NCBI RefSeq assembly: GCF_020535245.1
Contig: NZ_CP084910.1
Location: 1,216,501 to 1,280,500 of the forward strand
Length of the DNA: 64,000 bases
Source: Asticcacaulis sp. AND118
Lineage (GTDB): Bacteria > Pseudomonadota > Alphaproteobacteria > Caulobacterales > Caulobacteraceae
Direction: 5' to 3'
A model generated the notes under the pieces. It was not told where the DNA came from, ran no database searches, and saw only the letters and a program-made list of their open reading frames with translations. Below are positions 50,598 through 59,632 of the stretch, one piece after another (within the stretch, counting starts at the first letter, position 1; every line of letters begins with the position of its first letter). The position numbers were made by a program, and so were the translations under genes.

Positions 50598-53300
50598 ATG
50601 CTGGAAAAGACCTTCGATCCCAAAACCGTTGAACCGCGCCTCTACGAGATGTGGGAAACGTCCGGCGCCTTCAAGCCGACCGAGGACGAAAACGCCGAGC
50701 CCTTTTCCATCGTCATCCCGCCGCCCAACGTCACGGGCAGCCTGCATATCGGCCACGCGCTGAACAATACGCTGCAGGACGTGCTGACGCGCTTCGAGCG
50801 TATGCGCGGCAAGGCGGCCCTGTGGCTGCCCGGCACTGATCATGCGGGCATCGCCACCCAGATGGTCGTCGAACGCCAACTGGCCGCCGCCGGTAATGTC
50901 GGCCGCCGCGACATGGGCCGCGAAGCCTTTGTCGAGAAGGTGTGGCAGTGGAAGGCCGAGAGCAGCGGCACGATTCAGGGGCAGTTGCGCCGTCTGGGTG
51001 CGTCGTGCGACTGGTCGCGCGAGCGCTTTACGCTGGACGAGGGTCTGTCCGACGCCGTGCGCAAGGTCTTCGTGCAACTGTACAAGGAAAACCTGATCTA
51101 TCGCGACAAGCGTCTGGTCAACTGGGACCCGCACTTCCAGACCGCCATCTCGGACCTTGAGGTCGAGCAGAAGGAGGTCGACGGCCACTACTGGCACTTC
51201 GCCTATCCGCTCGCCGACGGGGTGACCTTCCAGTATCCGGTCAAGGACGAAGAGGGGAACGAGACGCTGGAAACCCGCGACTATATCGTCGTGGCGACCA
51301 CGCGCCCGGAAACCATGCTGGGCGATACCGCCGTCGCCGTCCACCCGGAAGACGAGCGCTACAAGGACCTGATCGGCAAGCATGTCATTCTGCCGATCAC
51401 GGGCCGCCGCATCCCCATCGTCGGCGACGACTATGCCGACCCGACCAAGGGCTCCGGCGCGGTGAAGATCACCCCGGCCCACGATTTCAACGACTTCCAG
51501 GTCGGTAAGCGTCACGATCTGCCGCTGATCAACATTCTGACGCCGTTCGCCACGCTCAATGACGAGGTGCCGGAAGATTATCGCGGTCAGGACCGTTTCG
51601 CGGCGCGCAAGGCCATCATCGCCCGCGCCGAGGAAGAGGGCTGGCTGAAAGCCATCGAAAAGACGAAACACATGGTGCCGCACGGCGACCGGTCGGGCGT
51701 GGTCATCGAGCCCTTCCTGACCGATCAGTGGTACGTCAATGCCGGTGAGCTGGCCAAGGAGGCGCTGGCCGCCGTCGAGGATGGCCGAACCGTCTTCGAG
51801 CCCAAGAACTGGGAAAAGACCTATTTCGAATGGCTGCGCAATATCGAGCCGTGGTGCATTTCGCGCCAGCTCTGGTGGGGCCACCGCATTCCGGCGTGGT
51901 TCGGGCCGGACGGTCAGTGTTTCGTCGAAATGTCGGGCGAAGAGGCGCAGGCCGCCGCGGATAAGCACTATGGCAAGGTCGTCGAACTGACGCAGGACGA
52001 AGACGTTCTCGACACCTGGTTCTCGTCGGGTCTGTGGCCGTTCTCGACCATGGGCTGGCCGGAACAGACGCGCGACCTTGAGCGCTTCTACCCGACGCAT
52101 ACCCTGATCACCGGCTTCGACATTATCTTCTTCTGGGTCGCCCGGATGATGATGATGGGCCTGCACTTTACGGGCAGGCCTCCCTTCCAGCGCGTCTTCA
52201 TCAACGCCCTCGTCCGCGACGAGAAGGGCCAGAAGATGTCGAAGTCGAAGGGCAATGTGATGGACCCGCTCATCCTGATCGATGAGTTCGGCGCCGACGC
52301 CCTGCGCTTCACCCTGACCGCCATGTCCGGGCAGGGCCGGGACATCAAGTTGGCCAAACAGCGCATTGAAGGGTATCGCAATTTCGGCACCAAGCTGTGG
52401 AATGCTCACCGCTTCGCACAGATGAACGAATGCGCTTCGGTTGCCGGTTTCGACCCGGCCGACGTCAGGCTGACCCTGTCGCGCTGGATTCGCGGCGAGA
52501 CGCACAAGACGGTGAAGATCGTCACCGAAGCGCTGGAAGCCTGCGCCTTCGATGACGCCGCCAATGCGCTGTATAGGTTCGTGTGGAACGTCGTCTGCGA
52601 CTGGTATGTCGAACTGTCGAAGCCGATCCTCAATGGCGAGGACGCCGAGGCCAAGGCTGAAATCCGCGCCATGACGGCGTGGGTGCTCGATCAGTGCCTG
52701 ATCCTGCTGCACCCGGTCATGCCCTTCATCACCGAAGAACTGTGGGCTGCTGGCGACAACCGCGCCAAGGCCCTGATCGTCGAAAGCTGGCCGCTCTACG
52801 ACGCTTCGGCCATCGATGCGGCGGCGGACACCGAGATCAACTGGCTGATCGAGCTGATCTCAGAAGTGCGTTCGGTGCGTTCGGAAATGAACGTGCCGGG
52901 TTCGGCCAAGGTGCCGTTGACCCTTACCGGGGCCGAGGCGCAGACGCAGGCGTGGATTAACACGCACCGCGACCTGATCCTGTTCCTTGGGCGTCTGGGC
53001 GAAGTCGGCGTGGCCGATGCCGCACCGCTGGGTTCCGTGCCGTTCGTAATCGGTGAAGCCAACGGCAATCTCAGTGTGGCGGAGTTTATCGATCTGAAGG
53101 CCGAGGCCGATCGCCTGACCAAGGCGATTGCCGACTTCACCAAGACGATCGAGGGCACCAAGCGCAAGCTCGACAATCCGGAATTCGTCAAGAAGGCCCC
53201 GGAAGAGGTCATTGCCGAAAATCAGGAACGTCTCGCCGATGCCGAAGGCGGCAAGGCCCGGCTGTCGGTAGCGCTGGAACGGTTGAAAGCGGCGCTGTAA
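50598..53300 (+). CDS. valS: Valyl-tRNA synthetase
   Basis: 900-residue class Ia aminoacyl-tRNA synthetase. HIGH motif in [18 protein letters not shown] (about residues 43-60), editing domain with [20 protein letters not shown] and [19 protein letters not shown], valine-specific [23 protein letters not shown] motif [14 protein letters not shown] near residue 545, the anticodon-binding helical domain, and the C-terminal coiled coil ([20 protein letters not shown]) typical of ValS. A 1013-codon antisense ORF here is a shadow. A family D palindrome begins 8 bases after the stop. Confidence 0.98.
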   Translation: MLEKTFDPKTVEPRLYEMWETSGAFKPTEDENAEPFSIVIPPPNVTGSLHIGHALNNTLQDVLTRFERMRGKAALWLPGTDHAGIATQMVVERQLAAAGNVGRRDMGREAFVEKVWQWKAESSGTIQGQLRRLGASCDWSRERFTLDEGLSDAVRKVFVQLYKENLIYRDKRLVNWDPHFQTAISDLEVEQKEVDGHYWHFAYPLADGVTFQYPVKDEEGNETLETRDYIVVATTRPETMLGDTAVAVHPEDERYKDLIGKHVILPITGRRIPIVGDDYADPTKGSGAVKITPAHDFNDFQVGKRHDLPLINILTPFATLNDEVPEDYRGQDRFAARKAIIARAEEEGWLKAIEKTKHMVPHGDRSGVVIEPFLTDQWYVNAGELAKEALAAVEDGRTVFEPKNWEKTYFEWLRNIEPWCISRQLWWGHRIPAWFGPDGQCFVEMSGEEAQAAADKHYGKVVELTQDEDVLDTWFSSGLWPFSTMGWPEQTRDLERFYPTHTLITGFDIIFFWVARMMMMGLHFTGRPPFQRVFINALVRDEKGQKMSKSKGNVMDPLILIDEFGADALRFTLTAMSGQGRDIKLAKQRIEGYRNFGTKLWNAHRFAQMNECASVAGFDPADVRLTLSRWIRGETHKTVKIVTEALEACAFDDAANALYRFVWNVVCDWYVELSKPILNGEDAEAKAEIRAMTAWVLDQCLILLHPVMPFITEELWAAGDNRAKALIVESWPLYDASAIDAAADTEINWLIELISEVRSVRSEMNVPGSAKVPLTLTGAEAQTQAWINTHRDLILFLGRLGEVGVADAAPLGSVPFVIGEANGNLSVAEFIDLKAEADRLTKAIADFTKTIEGTKRKLDNPEFVKKAPEEVIAENQERLADAEGGKARLSVALERLKAAL

Positions 53301-53308
53301 GCTTTGTC

Positions 53309-53352
53309 GCGCATTTGATTCCAAAAACCGCTGCACACTTTTTGGCATGCGC
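53309..53352. repeat. Family D palindrome, copy 3
   Basis: GCGCATTTGATTCCAAAAAC...CACTTTTTGGCATGCGC, sharing most bases with 45624-45667. Begins 8 bases after the valS stop and just before a perfect terminator. Confidence 0.75.
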
Positions 53353-53358
53353 TCTGAT

Positions 53359-53390
53359 AAAAAAGCCTCCCGGAAACGGGAGGCTTTTTT
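53359..53390. terminator. Perfect bidirectional terminator, valS / GT87
   Basis: 14-bp stem AAAAAAGCCTCCCG (53359-53372), loop GAAA, CGGGAGGCTTTTTT (53377-53390). Shared by convergent genes; the last base is the first of the GT87 stop codon. Confidence 0.92.
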
Positions 53391-54604
53391 CATTCCGCCG
53401 CCGGCAGGGGCGACAGGCGTCCCATGACTCGCTGTCTGGCGGTCTTCATGCGCGTGACCGCCAATGGCCAGCGCGTGACGCACAGGCCGCCGGCGACCGT
53501 CACGGTCATCAGGGACAGGCCGAAAACGCCGAACGGCACCGGCAGGATCACCTCCTGCTCTATGAGGTTCAGGCCCAGCACGGTGGCGCTGAGGGCGGTC
53601 AGGGCCACGCCCATGCCGGTGCCCCAGCCTCTGCCGATCTGCGGCCCCAGCGCGACAATAAGGGCGGCGAGGGGGATCAACGGCAGCAGGTCGTAATCCA
53701 TCAGGCGCGGATTGAGCAACTGCGCCATGCCGAGCCCCAGCGCCAGACGCTCGCCGCTCTTCAGATGCCCCAGTTCGGCGATGGCCAGACCCGCGACCGA
53801 CAGGGCGATCATCAGCACCGGCAGCAGCGCCAGAGCGGCGGGTGTGGCGGCTTCGAGGCCCAGCCCGTCGATCCAGGCGAAATAACCGATCCCCGGCTGT
53901 TCCGTCAGGACGATCTGATCAATCGTCGCGTGCCACTGATCGGCGAGGGGGCTGTGATGGTTCAGCAGGAACAGGCTGAAACCGAGACCGGCGGCGGAAC
54001 TGGCGGCGATGAGGACAGCGCGCCACAGGGCCGGTTTGTCGAGATAGGCCAGCACGATCAGATAGGTCAGCAGGGTCGGCTTGACGGCGGCGGCCACGCA
54101 GACGCAGAGAATGAAGGGCGTCACCCGGCGCGGCAGGACCAGCGCACCGGCCAGCACCAGCCCGTGCAGCAGGATGGCGATATTGCCCGACGCCAGCGTT
54201 CCGCCCGTCAGCAGGGCGAAGACCGGCAGTTTGAAACGGATATCGACCTCCGGCAGGGCGTGGATCAGGGCATAGATCATCAGCGCGAGCAGCGCCGTCA
54301 GCCACAGCCCCATATAGATCAAACGAAAACCCTCCGCACCCACCTGCATCAATATGTGCGCCAGTGCTTCGGCGACCGGGGGCGAATAGACGAAGACGGC
54401 GGGTTTCATGCCGGCGCAGGCGGGCGTCAGGTCGTAAGGATTGCCGCCGCGGATAAGGGTCAGCCCGCCGCAGGCCACAGCCTCGTAGTCCATGAACCAC
54501 GGCTTGTTCTTGACCGCGCGCCCGGTCAGGCCAGCAAGGAGGGGCAGGGTGCACAGGACGCCCCACCACAGGGGGGAGAGGCGCGGCGCAAGGGAGGATG
54601 ACAT
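53390..54604 (-). CDS. GT87-like membrane glycosyltransferase, paralogue 1
   Basis: 404 residues with about 10-11 helices, DUF2029/GT87 type. After helix 1 comes the periplasmic WFMDYEAVACGGLTLIRGGNPYDL with the acidic residue expected at the GT-C active site, then VFVYSPPVAEALA. The conserved LLNPRLMDYDLLPLIPLAAL lies near residue 290. Such enzymes use polyprenyl-phosphate sugars on the periplasmic face. Two paralogues follow upstream. Separated from paralogue 2 by 241 bp that includes a hairpin just before its start. Confidence 0.82.
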   Translation of the reverse strand: MSSSLAPRLSPLWWGVLCTLPLLAGLTGRAVKNKPWFMDYEAVACGGLTLIRGGNPYDLTPACAGMKPAVFVYSPPVAEALAHILMQVGAEGFRLIYMGLWLTALLALMIYALIHALPEVDIRFKLPVFALLTGGTLASGNIAILLHGLVLAGALVLPRRVTPFILCVCVAAAVKPTLLTYLIVLAYLDKPALWRAVLIAASSAAGLGFSLFLLNHHSPLADQWHATIDQIVLTEQPGIGYFAWIDGLGLEAATPAALALLPVLMIALSVAGLAIAELGHLKSGERLALGLGMAQLLNPRLMDYDLLPLIPLAALIVALGPQIGRGWGTGMGVALTALSATVLGLNLIEQEVILPVPFGVFGLSLMTVTVAGGLCVTRWPLAVTRMKTARQRVMGRLSPLPAAE

Positions 54605-54609
54605 GGCGG

Positions 54610-54638
54610 GGGCTCACGCGTAACGAAAACGTGAGCCC
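54610..54638 (-). promoter_or_regulatory. Leader hairpin before GT87 paralogue 1
   Basis: GGGCTCACG (54610-54618) pairs with CGTGAGCCC (54630-54638). On the minus strand the stem ends 5 bases before the ATG, where the ribosome site should be, and no clear Shine-Dalgarno is visible. It may control translation or be another small palindrome. Confidence 0.4.
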
Positions 54639-54845
54639 TAAAGAGGCGGGGAATGGGGAGGAATTTGGCGACGATTATGTCGGAAACGGCTGCAAAATGT
54701 CTATTGTGCGGCGCAATGCGACGGGATTGTGGTGGGACGCGCCTTGTGTGGCGACAACGTGGTCGTATGAGCGAAACCGCCGCGATCATGTCACGATTGA
54801 CGTGTGGAAGATCAGGAAAAATCAAGAGGGTGTGGTCGATAAGCC

Positions 54846-56057
54846 TCAGATTTTAAACGTGAGCACGTCTTTCAGGTGCGATGGCATCGCGCGCAGCCAC
54901 TTTCGCAGCGTCTGGCGATGGCGCCAGGCGACGATGACCATCACCGAAACGGTTAGAATTGTGCCGAGCCATATGCCGAGCGGTGCGGCCTTGACGGCGT
55001 CGATGTCGGCCATGCTGAAAAACAGGGTGATCGAGGTGGCGGCCCACAGGCCGCGCCGGGCCCACAGGGCGGCGGTGTCGCCGGCGTGGCGCGCGCTCAG
55101 GGCGATGAGGGCGAGGAACGGCCCCAGAACGAGAATATCGTAGTCCATCAGTCGCGGATTGAGCAGGTGCGCCAGCCCCAGACCGAGCAGCACGCGCTGA
55201 TCGTCGTTCAGGCGCGTCACCTCGGCCAGCAGCAGTCCGCCCAGCGTCAAGACGCCCATATAGAGGGCCAGCAAGACCAGCCACGGCCACTGATCCGGCC
55301 CGCCGCCGAAGACCGAGGCCCAGGCAAAGAAACTGATGCCCGGCTGCTGGGTCAGGACGATCTGGTCCATGCGCATGAGCCATTCCGTGTGCAGGGGCCC
55401 GCTGCCGTGCGATACCCACAGAAAGGCGGCGATGCCGCCGACGGCCCCGATAGCGGTGAAGGCGGTGCGGCTGAGTAGTTTGCGGTCCTGATAGAGAAAG
55501 AGAACGAGATAGGTCAGCAACACCGGCTTGATCAGGGCCGAGGCGACTACGGCGATCAGGAACGGCCAGCGGCTTTTGTGCAGGTTCAGCGTACACATCA
55601 GGATCACGCCGTGCAGGATCAGGCTGACATTGCCGCTGGCCAGAGAACTGCCGGTGAGGACGGCGCAGCCCAGCGCGCGCCAACGCAGGCTCATGTCGGG
55701 GAAGGCCTTGCGGAAGACGTACCACACTGTGACGGCGACGACGGGCAGCAGTAGGAGGGCATAGGCGATGCGCAACTGATCGAAGCTGAGCCACGCCGTC
55801 AGGGGTGCGAAGAAGGCGGCGATCGAGGGCGGATAGACGAAGGGGGCCGGATTGATGCCGTCGCAGACCGGCTGAAGCGCATAGGGTGATAGACCGCGCC
55901 GCACGTGGTCGGCCCCGCAGATCAGCGAATCGAAATCGTTGAGCCACCACTTGCCCTTGACCAGACGGCCCAGCAGAGAGGACCACACCGGCATGGTGAA
56001 CAGGGCGACGAACAGCGCCGTCATCTGAGGGGAGGAGCGTTTTGCCGGGACAGACAT
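54846..56057 (-). CDS. GT87-like membrane glycosyltransferase, paralogue 2
   Basis: 403 residues, about 11 helices, same plan as its neighbours: WWLNDFDSLICGADHVRRGLSPYALQPVCDG, FVYPPSIAAFFAPL, SGNVSLILHGVILMCTLNL, LLNPRLMDYDILVLGPFLAL. Its ATG overlaps the stop of paralogue 3 (TAATG), so the two are translationally coupled. Divergence among the three suggests different acceptor or linkage specificities (inference). Confidence 0.82.
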   Translation of the reverse strand: MSVPAKRSSPQMTALFVALFTMPVWSSLLGRLVKGKWWLNDFDSLICGADHVRRGLSPYALQPVCDGINPAPFVYPPSIAAFFAPLTAWLSFDQLRIAYALLLLPVVAVTVWYVFRKAFPDMSLRWRALGCAVLTGSSLASGNVSLILHGVILMCTLNLHKSRWPFLIAVVASALIKPVLLTYLVLFLYQDRKLLSRTAFTAIGAVGGIAAFLWVSHGSGPLHTEWLMRMDQIVLTQQPGISFFAWASVFGGGPDQWPWLVLLALYMGVLTLGGLLLAEVTRLNDDQRVLLGLGLAHLLNPRLMDYDILVLGPFLALIALSARHAGDTAALWARRGLWAATSITLFFSMADIDAVKAAPLGIWLGTILTVSVMVIVAWRHRQTLRKWLRAMPSHLKDVLTFKI

Positions 56058-57376
56058 TAACGAGCGGTCTTTCGAGGAAAGAGGGCGGTCAGGATGGCTT
56101 GGCGCCTCTGAACCACCGTCAGGCCGCCGATGGCCAGCACGTAGAGGCTCAGGAGCAGCGTAGCGATGCGGGTGGTGTAGTCGCCCAGTTCCGCCGCGCC
56201 GCCGATAAGGCAGACAACGCAGATGACGGTCAGGATGGTGCGGCCGCGATCCTTCAGGAAGGCCAGCGGCTTTGAGGCAGCGGTGAGGGCCGGGCTATAC
56301 AGCGCGACATAGGCAAGGCCGACGCCGATCAGGAAAACGTCCTGCGACATCAGGCGCGGAATGGTCAGGACGCCGAGGCTCAGACCCAGCCAGATGCGGG
56401 CGCGGGTGTCGAGTTTCAGCCCTTCGGCGAGGGCGAGGCCGCTCACAGCTATCAGACCCGCAAAAACCAGCCAGCCGAGATTGGCCGCCAGACTATCGGC
56501 GCGCAGACCGAGCAGCCCCAGCCAGCCGTAGAAGCTTTCGCCCGGCGTGGTGGTGTAGACGAAACCAGCCAGAGTGGCGCGCCAGCTTTCGGACAGGGCC
56601 GAACCTTCGGCGGCAAACAGAAGCGTCGGCAAAAGACCGGCGGCGGCGGCGGCGGCGGACCAGCCGAGACGCTTCCACAGGGGGATGTCGAGGAACAGCA
56701 GCACCAGCAGATAGGTGAGGAAGACCGGTTTGATGACGCCGCACAGCGCCACGACGGCGGCGAACAGCCACGGGAAGCGTTTGGCGAGCAGCGCTGAGGC
56801 CAGCACGGCGGCGTGGCACAGGACGGCGATATTGCCCCACACCACGGCGCTGCCGGTCAGGAAGGCGGCGAAGGGGATTTTTTCGAGAAGGGTGGGCTGA
56901 GGTTTCTCCTCCCCTGCGACAGCGGGGGAGGTGGATTCGATGCCGGAGGCGTCGAAGACGGAGGGGGCATCACCTTTCGTAAGCCCCCTACGGCGCTGTG
57001 CGCCACCTCCCCCGCTTTGGAGGGCAGGAGAAAGGTAGGTTACCCCCAGCAGCCCGGCCAAACTCACTATATAGATCGCGCCATAGACCCAGATCAGGCC
57101 ATCCTGACCGATCACGCGAATCACGCTGGCAAAGGCTTCGGCGACGACGGGCAGATAGACATAGACCGCTGTCGTGCCCTCTAAACCGTCGCATTTGAGG
57201 TTGAGATCGTAGAGCGCGCCGCCGTCGATGATCTTCTGCGCCCCGCAGGCCACGGCGCGATAGTCGCCGAACCAGGCGTTCGACCTGGCAATCTTGCCCA
57301 GCACGCCGGACAGCAGCGGGAGAAGGAAGACGAAGACAATCAGGCCGTTACGCAACGCCGGAGGAAACCGTTTCAT
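56057..57376 (-). CDS. GT87-like membrane glycosyltransferase, paralogue 3, with in-frame repeat insertion
   Basis: 439 residues. Shares WFGDYRAVACGAQKIIDGGALYDLNLKCDG, VYLPVVAEAFASV, VVWGNIAVLCHAAVLASAL and a late IPRLMSQDVFLIG. Residues about 115-158 (SGGGGAQRRRGLTKGD...SPAVAGEEKPQ) are absent from both paralogues and are encoded by a palindromic repeat at 56903-57033. The insert falls in a loop between helices, so the protein may still fold. The ATG at 57376 has GAGG 6 bases upstream. First gene of the trio; divergent from the GT2-GtrA gene. Confidence 0.8.
   Translation of the reverse strand: MKRFPPALRNGLIVFVFLLPLLSGVLGKIARSNAWFGDYRAVACGAQKIIDGGALYDLNLKCDGLEGTTAVYVYLPVVAEAFASVIRVIGQDGLIWVYGAIYIVSLAGLLGVTYLSPALQSGGGGAQRRRGLTKGDAPSVFDASGIESTSPAVAGEEKPQPTLLEKIPFAAFLTGSAVVWGNIAVLCHAAVLASALLAKRFPWLFAAVVALCGVIKPVFLTYLLVLLFLDIPLWKRLGWSAAAAAAGLLPTLLFAAEGSALSESWRATLAGFVYTTTPGESFYGWLGLLGLRADSLAANLGWLVFAGLIAVSGLALAEGLKLDTRARIWLGLSLGVLTIPRLMSQDVFLIGVGLAYVALYSPALTAASKPLAFLKDRGRTILTVICVVCLIGGAAELGDYTTRIATLLLSLYVLAIGGLTVVQRRQAILTALFPRKTAR
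56903..57033. repeat. Family C-like palindromic element inside a coding sequence
   Basis: Ends are TTTCTCCTCCCCTGC (56903-) and GGAGGGCAGGAGAAA (-57033), with inner CAGCGGGGGAGGTGG opposite CCACCTCCCCCGCT and GGAGGGGGC opposite GCCCCCT. Architecture and composition are those of the intergenic family C elements. It is translated as part of GT87 paralogue 3. Confidence 0.75.
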
Positions 57377-57524
57377 CCACACCTCAAAAAGCCCCGGCGG
57401 CGGTGGCCGCAATATTGCGTCGGCGGAGCGCCATTTTGATGCCGCTATGCCAAATCAAAAGTTTGTTATATATCCCGACCGAATACGGCCCTGTGGCCCG
57501 CACCATAAGTTTCAGGAGTTGTTT

Positions 57525-58703
57525 TTGCCAGACGCAAATTTTGCCGCTGACAAAGCCCCGGACGTCAACGCGCCCGATCTCAGCCTTATCATCTGCACGC
57601 TGAACGAAGGCGCGGCCATCCGCAGCGTCATCACCGAGATCGCCGGCCACCTGAGCGGCATCCATTTCGAAATCGTCGTGGTCGATGACGATTCGAAGGA
57701 CAATACGGCGGCGGAAGTCACCGACCTCGGCAAGAGCGACCCGCGCGTGCGCCTGTTCGTGCGCAAGGGCGAGCGCGGCCTGTCCTCGGCGGCGATCAAA
57801 GGCTGGGACATCGCCCGCGGCCGTGTGCTGGGCATCATGGACGGCGACGGTCAGCACGACCCGGCGGCCATTCGCGGGCTGGCCGACATGATCCTCAAAG
57901 GCGACAAGGATCTGGTCTGCGCCTCGCGCTATATCGGCAAGACCGATACGGGCCTCAGCTTCATCCGCGATCTGGGGTCGAAGGCGGCGACCTTGGCCAC
58001 CGGTCTGGTGCTCAAGGCCCCGCTGACCGATCCGATGAGCGGCTGCTTCATGATGACGCGCGACTTTTACGAGTCGGCGCGTCCGAACCTGACCGGTGTG
58101 GGCTTCAAGATTCTGGTCGATCTGGTCGCTTCGACCAAGGTGCGCCCGCGCTTCGGCGAGGTGAAGGCCTCGCTGCGTCAGCGTCAGGGCGGCGAATCGA
58201 AGCTCGACATCCGCGTCGTGCTCGACCTCGGCGCGCTGCTGGTCGAAAAGGCCACCAACGGTCTCATTTCTGCGCGCTTTGTGCTGTTCGGACTGGTGGG
58301 CGTGTCGGGGGCCTTCGTCTACGCGCTCATTCTGGCGCTCAGCCATTCGCTGCTGCGCGTCGACGGTGGTCTGCCGCTCTATCGGTATCAGGTGCGCTAC
58401 GACGACATCATCAATTACGGTCTGGCCATCTGGCTGTCGATGACGTGGAACTTCTACATCAATAATGCCCTGACCTTCCGCGACAAGCGTTTGAAGGGCT
58501 GGCCGATGTTCACCGGCCTGCTGGGCTTCTACTTCGCCTGTTCGATCGGGGCGCTGCTCAGCCTGGGCGTGGCCATCCTGCTGAAAGACTATTTCGGCAT
58601 CCACTGGTTCGCCGCCGGGGTTTCGGCGGCGCTGCTTAGCGGCGTGTGGAACTACTGGGGCGCCAAGGCCTTCGCCTGGAACCAGAAGAAGGGCACGAAT
58701 TAA
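57525..58703 (+). CDS. GT2 polyprenyl-phosphate glycosyltransferase fused to GtrA-like domain
   Basis: 392 residues. N-terminal Dpm1-type GT2 domain: LSLIICTLNEGAAIRSVI, IVVVDDDSKDNT, LGIMDGDGQHDPAAI with the DXD, DPMSGCFMMTRDFY. The C-terminal GtrA domain has four helices (ISARFVLFGLVGVSGAFVYALIL to GVWNYWGAKAFAW). It would make and perhaps flip a polyprenyl-phosphate sugar (mannose or glucose), the donor type used by the adjacent GT87-like enzymes. Start: TTG 57525 with AGGAG 6 bases upstream is preferred; ATG 57447 would add 26 residues from an AT-rich, promoter-like stretch. Confidence 0.86.
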   Translation: MPDANFAADKAPDVNAPDLSLIICTLNEGAAIRSVITEIAGHLSGIHFEIVVVDDDSKDNTAAEVTDLGKSDPRVRLFVRKGERGLSSAAIKGWDIARGRVLGIMDGDGQHDPAAIRGLADMILKGDKDLVCASRYIGKTDTGLSFIRDLGSKAATLATGLVLKAPLTDPMSGCFMMTRDFYESARPNLTGVGFKILVDLVASTKVRPRFGEVKASLRQRQGGESKLDIRVVLDLGALLVEKATNGLISARFVLFGLVGVSGAFVYALILALSHSLLRVDGGLPLYRYQVRYDDIINYGLAIWLSMTWNFYINNALTFRDKRLKGWPMFTGLLGFYFACSIGALLSLGVAILLKDYFGIHWFAAGVSAALLSGVWNYWGAKAFAWNQKKGTN

Positions 58704-58707
58704 TGAT

Positions 58708-58746
58708 CGAGGAAAAGTTGCCCGGCAAGCCGGGTACTTTTCCTCG
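58708..58746 (+). other. Long hairpin downstream of GT2-GtrA
   Basis: GAGGAAAAGT (58709-58718) pairs with ACTTTTCCTC (58736-58745), with an inner CCCGG/CCGGG stem. It starts 5 bases after the stop codon and lacks a T-run; perhaps it protects the mRNA end. Confidence 0.5.
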
Positions 58747-58756
58747 GGCGTATCGA

Positions 58757-58791
58757 GAAAAATCTCTAGGGGCGGCCCGGCGAGATTTTTC
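58757..58791 (+). terminator. Second hairpin downstream of GT2-GtrA
   Basis: GAAAAATCTC (58757-58766) pairs with GAGATTTTTC (58782-58791). The T-rich right arm makes it terminator-like. Confidence 0.55.
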
Positions 58792-58810
58792 AGTTGTTTA
58801 TTGAGAATAA

Positions 58811-58847
58811 AAAAGCGCCCTGCACCAAGGGGGAGAGGTGCAGGGCG
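58811..58847 (-). terminator. Terminator of the third glycine-zipper gene
   Basis: CGCCCTGCACC (58816-58826) pairs with GGTGCAGGGCG (58837-58847); the A-run at its left gives a T-run on the minus strand. Confidence 0.82.
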
Positions 58848-58916
58848 TCAGTGGACCCGGATTATTCCCTAACCCTGAAAAGGGCTCAGAGAATGGGGAG
58901 GGGGTTCGCGAAGCTC

Positions 58917-59339
58917 TTAGTAACGATCGCGACGGTCGTAACGGTCGTCATAGCGATCGCGGCGGTCGTAGCGATCATGACGGTCGCGGCGGTCATAACG
59001 GTCGTCGTAGCGGTCGCGGCCATTGTTGTAGTACTGGCACTGCGTGTTGTCCGAACCGACCTTGGCGCCGATCAGGCCGCCGACCACGGCGCCCAGAATG
59101 GTGCCTTCGGTGCGGGCGTTACGGGCCGAGACGCCGTTACCGACCGCCGCGCCAGCCGCCGCGCCCACCAGAGCGCCGGTGGTCTTGTTGCTCGTCTTGC
59201 GTTCCGAGCAGGCTTCCGAGTAACCGCGACGGTCGTAACGGTCATAGGCCGAAGCCGTGCCGGTCATACCGGCGCTCAGCACCATGGCCGAAGCCACGGC
59301 CGACAGGACGATCTTCCTCGTGGTATTGAACTTGGTCAT
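58917..59339 (-). CDS. Glycine-zipper 2TM-domain envelope protein with RYDRRD repeats
   Basis: 140 residues. The signal peptide ends GTASA; then DRYDRRGYSEACSERK, a glycine zipper (TTGALVGAAAGAAVGNGVSA, GTILGAVVGGLIGAKVG), and a C-terminal 35-residue tract of RYDRRD/RYDDRYD repeats of alternating Arg, Tyr and Asp. Related to the tandem pair at 7883-8972 in the zipper but with a different tail. The strongly charged repeat may bind cell-wall or nucleic-acid polyanions (speculation). Has its own terminator. Confidence 0.85.
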   Translation of the reverse strand: MTKFNTTRKIVLSAVASAMVLSAGMTGTASAYDRYDRRGYSEACSERKTSNKTTGALVGAAAGAAVGNGVSARNARTEGTILGAVVGGLIGAKVGSDNTQCQYYNNGRDRYDDRYDRRDRHDRYDRRDRYDDRYDRRDRY

Positions 59340-59632
59340 GGTGTGTATCCTTTCGGGTTTCGTCTCAGTTCCGGGGGCGGGTCAGCCCGTCGTTGATGAG
59401 GTCATTTATAGGCCCCCGAACCTGAACGGTTTTTGAGAACTGCGTTCATCTTCGTTCATCTTCGCCTTTTTATTGGAGGCGCGAAGCGGCTGTGTTTTTA
59501 GTAAAAACCGTTTAAAATCAAATGTAAATCGGGTTTATGAGGTCACTGTGCCGGGGGAGGGCCATGCGTGCTCCGAAACTTTTTTCAAAATTTCTGTTCA
59601 GCTTTACGCCCTGAGTCCTCTATGACCCGTCC

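Noticed and set aside
49671..52712. 1013-codon minus-strand ORF over popZ and valS
   Set aside because: Antisense shadow of popZ and valS; its protein is Arg/Gly/Val/Asp-rich with no domains, while the plus strand encodes clear PopZ and ValS.
57447..57524. N-terminal extension of the GT2-GtrA protein from ATG 57447
   Set aside because: The stretch is AT-rich with a TATATAT promoter-like motif and no good ribosome site, while TTG 57525 has AGGAG at ideal spacing; the longer form remains possible.
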